From Chitinophaga pinensis (GTDB taxonomy: Bacteria; Bacteroidota; Bacteroidia; Flavobacteriales_D; Crocinitomicaceae), in assembly GCA_945870115.1 (NCBI GenBank), contig CAMBRH010000245.1, positions 1 to 5,303 on the forward strand: DNA of 5,303 nucleotides, in the 5' to 3' direction. The notes under the pieces were generated by a model. It saw nothing but the letters and a program-made list of their open reading frames with translations. It ran no database searches and was not told where the DNA came from. The translations under genes were made by a program, and so were the position numbers. This document shows, one piece after another, positions 1 through 5,303 of this stretch (the first letter of the stretch is position 1; each line of letters begins with the position of its first letter).

Positions 1-2
1 AT

Positions 3-209
3 TCATTAGTCGAACTAAAAATGGCAGATAAAACGTATGGTTGGACAATTGAAATGCAACTAAAAGTTGTGAAAGCAAAAATGTCATTCTGCGAGGTTCC
101 CGTTTCATACAAAAAAAGAATAGGAGTTTCTAAAGTCTCAGGAACAGTCAAGGGGACAATTATGGCTGGAATTAAAATAATTTTTGCAGTTTTTAAATAT
201 AGATTTTAA
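3..209 (+). CDS. GT2 glycosyltransferase, DPM1/polyprenol-phosphate-hexose synthase type (C-terminal fragment)
   Basis: Only the last 68 codons are present; the frame is open to the left edge, so the start lies outside the window and no start codon should be assigned here. The fragment contains DKTYGWTIEMQLK, then CEVPVSYKKR, then GVSKVSGTVKGTIMAG. This is the usual C-terminal pattern of bacterial GT2 enzymes related to dolichol-phosphate-mannose synthase: a conserved GWT.EMQ helix, a V.Y..R.G.SK loop and a KGT...G amphipathic end. Such enzymes transfer a hexose from a nucleotide sugar to polyprenyl phosphate at the cytoplasmic face of the inner membrane, supplying donors for GT-C transferases. 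The catalytic DxD region is outside the window, and no C-terminal membrane helices follow, so it is the short soluble or peripheral type. The family call is firm; the sugar is not known. The next gene is 190 bp away and probably has its own promoter. Confidence 0.85.
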   Translation, partial: SLVELKMADKTYGWTIEMQLKVVKAKMSFCEVPVSYKKRIGVSKVSGTVKGTIMAGIKIIFAVFKYRF

Positions 210-361
210 TTTAAACCTGTTAATCCTATAAGATAATCAATTTCGACTCCTTCAATTGTTTTGAATTGTAAGTTTGCTTGAGCTTTTCGAAATCAAGATT
301 TTAATTTCTGGGCTATTTTTTCTAATTTTTGTCGTTTATATTATTTCTCAAAAATTAATTC

Positions 362-369
362 TATATTTG
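362..369 (+). promoter_or_regulatory. Candidate Bacteroidota -7 promoter box for the CslA-like synthase gene
   Basis: TATATTTG is an exact match to the Bacteroidota sigma-ABfr -7 consensus TAnnTTTG and ends 30 bp before the ATG at 400, giving a short leader. No TTG -33 element lies at the usual 17-23 bp spacing (the sequence there is TTTATATTATTT), so this is a half-match in AT-rich DNA. It fits the 190-bp gap after the upstream gene, which suggests a separate transcription unit. Confidence 0.4.
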
Positions 370-399
370 TAGCTTTAATTCAATATTTATTTTCGCAAT

Positions 400-2349
400 A
401 TGCCAAGAATTTCTCTTGTTTTTTTATCGATATTCACTACTATTAGTGTCTTTTTTTCTTCTTTTTTTTCTCAAGATACTATCAGTGACACAGTTAAAGA
501 AAAGAGTAGTAAAACTGAAATAACTAAAAAAGTTGAATCGAATCAGGTTACAAAAGTTTTAAAAGGTACACTTTTAGACGAAAAAACCGGTTATGAAGCC
601 GAAGAAGTTGAAATAAAAATTCAGAACCTTGAAACTAAAAAAGAATATAAAACCGAAACAAACAGTGAAGGAGTATTTTCTTTTAAAAATATTCCTCTAG
701 GAAGATACAATTTATTTATTTCAGATAAAGATTACACCAAAAAAAGTTTTGAAATTGAATTAAATGAAGATCATTTAGAATTATATACCTCAGATCCTTT
801 TTTAATATCCAAAAAAGTTTCTTGGATGTTTAACTGGGGAGATGCTTTTGGCGTTGAACATTATTGGTCTCATTTTGTAGGGAAAGTAATCTTAATAATG
901 TATGGTTTTTGCTTAATTCTTGTCTTTTTTTACAGTGTTTTACAATTGTCTTTGGCAATAGTTTATGCTAGAAATCGTAAAGTTAAAAAGGAAATAAAAC
1001 CTTTAGAAAATTCTTTTATTCCTTTTGTAACTGTTCAATTACCAATGTATAATGAATTATATGTTGCTGATAGAATTATTCGTAAAATTGCTGAATTCGA
1101 TTATCCGAGAGATAAATTTGAAATTCAAGTTTTAGATGATTCTACAGATGAAACAGTTGATTTAATTGCAAAAATTGTTGCTGAAGTAAAAGCGACGGGA
1201 GTTGATATTGTTCACATTCATAGAGTTGATAGAACTGGATATAAAGCTGGAGCATTAGATGCTGCAATGGATCGCGTAAAAGGTGAATTTATTGCAATTT
1301 TCGATAGTGATTTCGTTCCTGAAAAAGATTTCTTAACAAGAACAATTCCTTATTTTGCAGATGAAAATGTTGGAGTTGTGCAGACTCGTTGGGGACATAT
1401 TAATAAAGATTATTCAATTTTAACTGAATTACAAGCTTTTGGATTGAATGGACATTTCGCTATCGAACAAGGAGGAAGAAGTGCAGCTGGACATTATATA
1501 AATTTCAATGGTACAGGTGGAGTTTGGCGAAAAAAATGTATTGAAGATGCTGGAGGCTGGGAACATGATACCTTAACGGAAGATTTAGATTTAAGTTATA
1601 GAGCTCAAATTCGTGGATGGAAATTCCAATATTTAGAAGATGTTATTGCACCAGCTGAATTACCAATTACAATGTCTGCTTTAAAAAATCAACAACACCG
1701 TTGGATGAAAGGTGGAGCGGAATGTTTCCGTAAAATGGCTTGGAGAATTGTTTCAGCTAAAAATGTGCGTTTAATGGATAAAATTCACGGTTTATCGCAT
1801 TTGTTTAATTCTTCTGTGTTCTTTTTTATCTTATTATTATCTCTTTTGAGTTTACCAATTTTGCATATTAAAGATAGTTTTTCAGATTTGAATTTTTTCA
1901 TTCAATTTGGATCAATATTCATTGTGAGTACAATTTTCCTAATGTTTTATTACTGGATGTCATTTAGAGATAAAACATCAAATACTTTCACTTCATTCTT
2001 TCGTTTTGTTTGGAGGTTTATACAATTCCTTGTCGTTTCTATGGGATTATCGTTAAATAATACCGTTGCCGTAATTGAAGGATATTTGGGGATCAAAAGT
2101 TCATTTGTTCGTACTCCTAAATTTAACGTTTCAAGCAAAAGCGAATTTAAAGGAAATAAATACGATAAAAAGAAAATTTCTCCGCTAATTATTGGTGAAG
2201 GCTTACTAATGTTGTTGTTCGGAATTACTGCTATTAACAGAGCAAGTTATGGGGATTTAGGAATGGTTCCATTTCACTTAATGTTAGCAACGGGTTACGG
2301 TTTAGTATTCTTTTATTCGATGGCTGAATTGAGAACTCCGAAACAATAA
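400..2349 (+). CDS. Membrane GT2 polysaccharide synthase (CslA/cellulose-synthase-like) with N-terminal periplasmic carboxypeptidase-regulatory-like domain
   Basis: 649 aa. Residues 1-24 look like a signal peptide (hydrophobic, ending SFFS before Q25). Residues 53-122 fit a carboxypeptidase-regulatory/CnaB-like beta-sandwich: KGTLLDEKTG at the start, then T..EGVFSFKNIPLGRYNL. One membrane helix (about 162-188) is followed by basic RNRKVKKEIK, placing the next part in the cytoplasm. The GT2 core spans about 208-450: PMYNE (215-219), DD (246-247), DSD (302-304), NGTGGVWR (370-377), TED (393-395) and QQHRW (431-435). All catalytic elements of a processive inverting synthase are present. Further helices lie at about 470-490, 500-520, 535-557, 596-613 and 622-641. 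The core resembles plant CslA (glucomannan 4-beta-mannosyltransferase) more than bacterial BcsA, and no PilZ domain is seen. Inferred role: polymerising and exporting a beta-linked glycan, sugar unknown. The ATG at 400 is chosen because it supplies the signal peptide; the in-frame ATG at 826 would give a 507-aa enzyme of ordinary family size, lacking the extension. Confidence 0.88.
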   Translation: MPRISLVFLSIFTTISVFFSSFFSQDTISDTVKEKSSKTEITKKVESNQVTKVLKGTLLDEKTGYEAEEVEIKIQNLETKKEYKTETNSEGVFSFKNIPLGRYNLFISDKDYTKKSFEIELNEDHLELYTSDPFLISKKVSWMFNWGDAFGVEHYWSHFVGKVILIMYGFCLILVFFYSVLQLSLAIVYARNRKVKKEIKPLENSFIPFVTVQLPMYNELYVADRIIRKIAEFDYPRDKFEIQVLDDSTDETVDLIAKIVAEVKATGVDIVHIHRVDRTGYKAGALDAAMDRVKGEFIAIFDSDFVPEKDFLTRTIPYFADENVGVVQTRWGHINKDYSILTELQAFGLNGHFAIEQGGRSAAGHYINFNGTGGVWRKKCIEDAGGWEHDTLTEDLDLSYRAQIRGWKFQYLEDVIAPAELPITMSALKNQQHRWMKGGAECFRKMAWRIVSAKNVRLMDKIHGLSHLFNSSVFFFILLLSLLSLPILHIKDSFSDLNFFIQFGSIFIVSTIFLMFYYWMSFRDKTSNTFTSFFRFVWRFIQFLVVSMGLSLNNTVAVIEGYLGIKSSFVRTPKFNVSSKSEFKGNKYDKKKISPLIIGEGLLMLLFGITAINRASYGDLGMVPFHLMLATGYGLVFFYSMAELRTPKQ

Positions 2350-2360
2350 GAATTAAAATA

Positions 2361-3716
2361 ATGAAGACTTTTAAAAATGGAAATTCCTTTTGGATAATTT
2401 CCATTTTTTTTTGCATGTCCATTTTTTTTCAAAGCTATTTTGTTGATCGAGGGAATTTTTTAAGTTTACTTTTCTTTTTTATCATTGATTTTTTAGCTTA
2501 TTATTTCATAATTCAAACTGAAAATATTGATTCAAAAAAGATTTTGAGATTAACGATTGTTTTGCATTTAATTCCAATGTTTGCGCTTCCTTCATTAAGT
2601 AATGATTTTTATCGTTTTCTTTGGGATGGTGAATTACTAAATCAAGGAATAAATCCATATGATTTTAAGCCAAATGAATTAATTTGGAAACAGGGATTTA
2701 TTAATTCAACTTATTACGAAGAATTATATGCTGGAATGGGGAATTTATCGCAAGAAAATTATTCTTGTTATCCAGTTGTAAACCAGTTTTACTTTTATTT
2801 AGCAACATTTTTTTCTGAAAACATATTTCTTAATACAGTTATTTTAAGGTTATTAATTTTAGCTACCTTATTTTTTGGGTTCATTTATTTAGAAAAATTA
2901 TTGATTTTAACAAAAATTGAGTCATCAAAAAAGTACTTATTTTTCTTAAATCCCTTGTTAATTATTGAAGTTTCTCAAAATTTGCATTTCGAAGGAGTTA
3001 TGCTGAGTTTTTTCATAATGGGAATATATTTTATTTCTCAAATAAATATATTTAAAGCAATTGGATTAGGTTCATTTTTTTTAATGTTATCGATTCAAAT
3101 TAAATTAATTCCGCTTATGCTTTTACCTTTTATTTTGCGGTTTTCAGGATGGAAAAAAGCAATTTTCATTTGGGGTTTAACTTTATTTTTCACGATTTTC
3201 ATTTCAATAATTTTAATTCATCCAACTAATTATTTGAATTTTCTGAAAAGTATTTCGCTGTATTTCAGGCAGTTTGAATTTAATTCTTTTATTCTGTATT
3301 GGTATATTCAGTATGGAGAATGGAAATATGGCTATAATAGAATTCAAACATTCGGACCTTATTTGTCAAGAATTGCAATAGAATTTGTAATAATTTTTGC
3401 TTGGTTAGGGAATAATTTCTCACTTAAGAAAATGTTCACTAGAATGTTTTTTGCAATGATTGTTTATTATTTTCTTTCAAGTACAGTTCATCCTTGGTAT
3501 TTATTGACCCCTTTGCTATTAAGTGTTTTCACGTCTTATAAATTTATTTTAGTTTGGAGTTTTTTAGTTTTATTGAGTTACATTTCTTATACAACTATTG
3601 ACTCAAGTTCTTTAAGATTTATTTTTCTATTAGAATATTTAATTGTTTTTGGATGTTTTGTATATGAAATAATTATGAAGTATCATTTTTTTGATAAAAA
3701 TTTGAAAAAAATATAA
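2361..3716 (+). CDS. Multi-spanning GT-C glycosyltransferase, polyprenyl-phosphate-sugar (mannosyl)transferase-like
   Basis: 451 aa, very hydrophobic, with roughly ten or more membrane segments (for example about 9-28, 33-52, 61-78, 158-178, 193-206, 213-226, 232-260, 266-286, 337-350, 362-374, 378-390, 394-410 and 419-438). The first outer loop carries SNDFYRFLWDGELLNQGINPYD (79-101), the D.YRYLWDG..Q..GINPY signature of GT87/MptB-like GT-C enzymes; D82 and D89 are candidate catalytic acids. Later family-like marks are NLHFEG (207-212), IKLIPLMLLPF (247-257) and VHPWYLL (376-382). Such enzymes use a polyprenyl-phosphate-linked sugar on the periplasmic face. It starts 11 bp after the synthase gene and is probably co-transcribed with it. 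The start is not fully certain: ATG 2361 preserves the first membrane helix, while in-frame ATG 2415 (Met19) would cut it, although a terminator-like hairpin sits between the two. The specific sugar and acceptor are unknown. Confidence 0.8.
   Translation: MKTFKNGNSFWIISIFFCMSIFFQSYFVDRGNFLSLLFFFIIDFLAYYFIIQTENIDSKKILRLTIVLHLIPMFALPSLSNDFYRFLWDGELLNQGINPYDFKPNELIWKQGFINSTYYEELYAGMGNLSQENYSCYPVVNQFYFYLATFFSENIFLNTVILRLLILATLFFGFIYLEKLLILTKIESSKKYLFFLNPLLIIEVSQNLHFEGVMLSFFIMGIYFISQINIFKAIGLGSFFLMLSIQIKLIPLMLLPFILRFSGWKKAIFIWGLTLFFTIFISIILIHPTNYLNFLKSISLYFRQFEFNSFILYWYIQYGEWKYGYNRIQTFGPYLSRIAIEFVIIFAWLGNNFSLKKMFTRMFFAMIVYYFLSSTVHPWYLLTPLLLSVFTSYKFILVWSFLVLLSYISYTTIDSSSLRFIFLLEYLIVFGCFVYEIIMKYHFFDKNLKKI
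2373..2412 (+). terminator. Terminator-like perfect 13-bp inverted repeat at the start of the GT-C gene
   Basis: The left arm AAAAATGGAAATT (2373-2385) and right arm AATTTCCATTTTT (2396-2408) are perfectly complementary around a 10-nt loop (CCTTTTGGAT). The T-run continues to 2412, nine Ts in all. An A-tract, stem and T-tract is the layout of an intrinsic, possibly bidirectional terminator. It lies 24 bp after the synthase stop codon but inside codons 5-18 of the downstream gene as called. It could terminate or attenuate read-through, or fold the mRNA near the start codon. The stem has only four G-C pairs, so its efficiency is uncertain. Confidence 0.45.
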
Positions 3717-3734
3717 AAACTATGCTTATTTTTG
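3701..3734 (+). promoter_or_regulatory. Candidate Bacteroidota promoter for the isomerase gene
   Basis: TTTG at 3701-3704 (-33 element) and TATTTTTG at 3727-3734 (-7 element, exact TAnnTTTG) are separated by 22 bp, within the usual range for sigma-ABfr promoters. Transcription would begin near 3741, about 16 nt before ATG 3757. The -33 element overlaps the last codons of the upstream GT-C gene. Chance matches are common in such T-rich DNA, but both boxes and the spacing fit. Confidence 0.5.
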
Positions 3735-3756
3735 TTTTTTTAAAAAAATACTAAAC

Positions 3757-4740
3757 ATGGAAAATTTAATCGAAGCATTTACTGACAATATTTTTGAGGC
3801 AATTGAAATCTCAAAAAAAGTTGAATTACAAAAACCAAAAAATCAAATTTTAAACATTCTTATATGTGGAATGGGTGGTTCAGGAATTGGTGGTAAACTG
3901 GTTTCTCAATGGGTACAAAACGAGATTAAAATTCCAGTAACATTATGTCAAGATTATTCAATTCCAGCTTTTGTTTCTGAAAATACTTTGGTGATTTGTT
4001 CTTCTTATTCCGGTAATACTGAGGAAACATTATCTGCTTTTCACGCGGCAAAAGCAAAAAATGCGCATATTATTTGCATTACATCGGGAGGTGAAATTCA
4101 AAAATTGTGTACAGAAAATAATTATGATGCAATCATTGTTACTGGAGGGAATCAGCCAAGAGCAGCAATTGGATATTCTTTGGTTCAATTACTTTTTATA
4201 ATGACAGAATTGAATCTGATTTCTGATAAATCAATGAAAGATATCGTGACTGGTTCAAATACCATAATTAAAAATTTACAAAGGAATAAAGAAGAAGGTA
4301 AAAAAATAGCAGAATTTTTATTTGGAAAAGTTGGAGTTATATACTCTGAATCCGCTTATGAAAGTATGGGAGTTAGAGCAAGACAACAATTAAATGAAAA
4401 CAGCAAATATTTAGCCTGGAGTTTAGCTATTCCAGAAATGAATCACAATGAACTTGTTGGATGGGGAGGTGGAAGCGATAATTTCGCTGCAATTTTCTTT
4501 AAAACAAATGATATGAATGCTAGAAATGCTAAAAGGATGGAATTAACGCAAGAAATTTTAGCGAAAAAAACCAAAAACATTTATCAATTGGAGGCGAATG
4601 GAAATTCAATAATTGAAAGAGCTTTGCATTTAAATAGTGTAATGGATTGGGCTTCTTATTATTTAGTTGAATTGAATAAGGTTGACGCTTACGATATTAT
4701 TGTGATTGATTATTTAAAAGATTCACTGGCAAAAGTATAA
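3757..4740 (+). CDS. Bifunctional phosphoglucose/phosphomannose isomerase (SIS domain)
   Basis: 327 aa, about the normal length for the bifunctional PGI/PMI family (SIS domain plus bact-PGI_C). Visible marks are GMGGSGIGG (38-46) in the first Rossmann-like lobe; SYSGNTEET (83-91), the sugar-phosphate-binding SIS loop; PRAAIGYS (134-141); QQLNENSK (210-217), with E214 as the likely catalytic base; PEMNHNELVGW (226-236), with H230 as the likely ring-opening histidine; and YLK near the end (K321). The enzyme is soluble and cytoplasmic and interconverts fructose-6-P with glucose-6-P and with mannose-6-P. No catalytic residue appears to be missing. It follows the GT-C gene by 40 bp, has its own promoter match, and is closed by a terminator. 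Next to two or three glycosyltransferases, its likely job is supplying mannose-6-P or glucose-6-P for nucleotide sugars (inference); a purely central-metabolic role is also possible. Confidence 0.93.
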   Translation: MENLIEAFTDNIFEAIEISKKVELQKPKNQILNILICGMGGSGIGGKLVSQWVQNEIKIPVTLCQDYSIPAFVSENTLVICSSYSGNTEETLSAFHAAKAKNAHIICITSGGEIQKLCTENNYDAIIVTGGNQPRAAIGYSLVQLLFIMTELNLISDKSMKDIVTGSNTIIKNLQRNKEEGKKIAEFLFGKVGVIYSESAYESMGVRARQQLNENSKYLAWSLAIPEMNHNELVGWGGGSDNFAAIFFKTNDMNARNAKRMELTQEILAKKTKNIYQLEANGNSIIERALHLNSVMDWASYYLVELNKVDAYDIIVIDYLKDSLAKV

Positions 4741-4769
4741 TTAATTTCAGCTTAGTTGTTAATTAATAT

Positions 4770-4804
4770 AATCCCTATCCAATTAATTTTGTTTAGGGAT
4801 TTTT
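4770..4804 (+). terminator. Intrinsic terminator after the isomerase gene
   Basis: AATCCCTA (4770-4777) pairs perfectly with TAGGGATT (4794-4801) around a 16-nt loop, and the right arm runs into a T-tract (T5, AA, T4). It starts 29 bp after the isomerase stop codon and ends 13 bp before the next gene, so it most likely closes the glycan-related unit. Confidence 0.75.
4784..4791 (+). promoter_or_regulatory. Possible -7 promoter box for the YchJ-like gene, inside the terminator loop
   Basis: TAATTTTG matches TAnnTTTG exactly and lies 26 bp before ATG 4818. The nearest TTG (4756-4758) is 25 bp upstream, slightly beyond the usual spacing, so the match is weak. Because the preceding terminator should isolate the next gene, a promoter is expected about here. 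Confidence 0.3.
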
Positions 4805-4817
4805 AATTTTATGGAAA

Positions 4818-5195
4818 ATGAATCAATTGTGTTATTGTAATTCGGAGAAAGTTTTTGAAAATTGTTGTCAGCCAATTATTCTAGGATTAAAAAATGCAAC
4901 TTCAGCAGAAGAATGTATGCGTTCGAGGTACTCTGCTTATGTTTTGGGTGAAGTTGATTATTTGCTAAATTCAACGTTTCCATCACAAAGAAAATATTAT
5001 TCTAAAAGTGAAATTAAAGCTTGGTCGCAAGAAAATACATGGTTAAAATTAGAAATAATAGTGAGTTCATTGGATGTGGTAGAATTTAAAGCCTATTATT
5101 TGGATGCAGCAAATAAGCAAATAATTCACCATGAAAAGTCGAAATTTAAAAAAGAAAATGAATTTTGGTACTTTTATTCGGGTGAAGTGTATTAA
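4818..5195 (+). CDS. ychJ: YchJ family (UPF0225) protein with N-terminal SEC-C zinc-binding motif
   Basis: 125 aa. The N-terminus CYCNSEKVFENCC (5-17) is a SEC-C motif (CxC-x8-CC), a small zinc-binding module also found at the SecA C-terminus. It is followed by MRSRYSAYVLGEVDYL (34-49), the hallmark of the YchJ/UPF0225 family, and then by family-like W...LEI (about 75-80), VEFKAYY (88-94), HEKSKF (105-110) and WYFYSGEV (117-124). The fold of the second part is NTF2-like in known members. The biochemical function is not established; the protein is predicted to be cytoplasmic, with no signal peptide or membrane helix. E. coli YchJ is somewhat longer and has a second SEC-C motif at its C-terminus, which is absent here. 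ATG 4818 is the only suitable start; ATG 4811 is out of frame and stops after nine codons. The gene probably has no functional link with the glycosyltransferases. Confidence 0.9.
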   Translation: MNQLCYCNSEKVFENCCQPIILGLKNATSAEECMRSRYSAYVLGEVDYLLNSTFPSQRKYYSKSEIKAWSQENTWLKLEIIVSSLDVVEFKAYYLDAANKQIIHHEKSKFKKENEFWYFYSGEVY

Positions 5196-5196
5196 T

Positions 5197-5303
5197 TTAT
5201 TCAACTATAAATGTAGAAGAGGTGACGATGGAGCCATGTTTGAAAAATTGAACAAAATATGTTCCTTTTATCCAGTCGTTTACGTCAATAAATGTAATTT
5301 TTT
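5197..5303 (-). CDS. C-terminal end of a probable type IX-secreted protein (type A sorting domain)
   Basis: Reading the minus strand from the window edge gives 34 codons and a TAA stop (5199-5197). The peptide includes ITFIDVNDWIKGTYFVQF and ends STFIVE. This fits the last strands of the type A Por-secretion/T9SS C-terminal sorting domain: a V/I-D-V...-KG-Y-V-hydrophobic strand, a short turn with a glycine, then a closing T..FIV strand. Proteins with this tail are exported by Sec, carried across the outer membrane by T9SS, and usually released or attached to surface lipopolysaccharide after the tail is cut. The cargo domain lies beyond the right edge, so nothing can be said about its activity. 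The gene is convergent with ychJ, with one base between the two stop codons. The tail is short and loosely conserved, so the call depends on pattern, reading frame and stop position together. Confidence 0.72.
   Translation of the reverse strand, partial: KITFIDVNDWIKGTYFVQFFKHGSIVTSSTFIVE

Noticed and set aside
277..302. Weak hairpin CTTGA/TCAAG followed by ATTTT, a possible terminator for the first gene
   Set aside because: The stem is only 5 bp with an 11-nt loop and the T-tract is interrupted; this is not distinguishable from chance in this composition.
265..372. Short plus-strand frame giving a hydrophobic, single-helix-like peptide (LISGLFFLIFVVYII) in the spacer before the synthase
   Set aside because: Its only usable start is TTG at 274, it has no ribosome-binding signal, and it ends in the -7 box. 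T-rich DNA yields such hydrophobic frames by chance.
451..469. T7 and T8 runs in the signal-peptide codons of the synthase as phase-variation tracts
   Set aside because: Runs of this length are expected in Phe-rich segments of such an AT-rich genome, and the frame is intact; nothing shows switching.
1950..2138. Minus-strand open frame of 62 codons
   Set aside because: It lies wholly within the strongly supported GT2 synthase on the plus strand and shows no recognisable domain.
2234..2422. Minus-strand open frame of 62 codons across the synthase/GT-C junction
   Set aside because: It overlaps the synthase C-terminus and the hairpin; its sequence is a by-product of the inverted repeat and T-runs, and no family pattern is visible.
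3735..3748. T7A7 palindrome before the isomerase as a terminator
   Set aside because: It has no loop and no G-C stem, so it would not form a stable RNA hairpin; it is better explained as a bent A/T tract next to the promoter match.

Overview
The window is AT-rich DNA from a member of the Bacteroidota, most likely Flavobacteriia. Four things support this: very low GC with A/T-rich leaders and no Shine-Dalgarno motifs, several matches to the Bacteroidota -7 box TAnnTTTG, a hidden minus-strand gene end that reads as a type IX secretion sorting tail, and gene families typical of the group. It looks chromosomal. There are no tRNA or rRNA genes, insertion sequences, CRISPR arrays or phage genes.

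Layout: (a) 3-209 is the C-terminal end of a GT2 glycosyltransferase of the dolichol-phosphate-mannose-synthase type, cut by the window edge. (b) 210-399 is a spacer with a -7-like promoter element near its right end. (c) 400-2349 is a large membrane GT2 polysaccharide synthase. Its catalytic core resembles plant CslA mannan synthases, and it carries an unusual N-terminal signal peptide plus a carboxypeptidase-regulatory-like beta-sandwich. (d) 2361-3716 is a multi-spanning GT-C type mannosyltransferase-like protein, 11 bp downstream of the previous gene. A perfect 13-bp inverted repeat with a T-tract lies inside its first codons. (e) 3757-4740 is a bifunctional phosphoglucose/phosphomannose isomerase with a good promoter match just upstream, followed by a clear intrinsic terminator at 4770-4804. 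(f) 4818-5195 is a YchJ/UPF0225 SEC-C protein. (g) 5197-5303, minus strand, is the last 34 codons of a convergent gene encoding a probable type IX-secreted protein.

How the genes may work together (inference): a DPM-like GT2 could make a polyprenyl-phosphate hexose. The GT-C protein is of a kind that uses such lipid-linked donors. The CslA-like synthase would polymerise a sugar, plausibly mannose or glucose from a nucleotide sugar, across the inner membrane. The isomerase interconverts fructose-6-P with mannose-6-P and glucose-6-P, feeding the precursor pools. The stretch 400-4740 therefore reads as a candidate mannose- or glucose-based envelope glycan locus. The product and the donor sugars cannot be read from the sequence.
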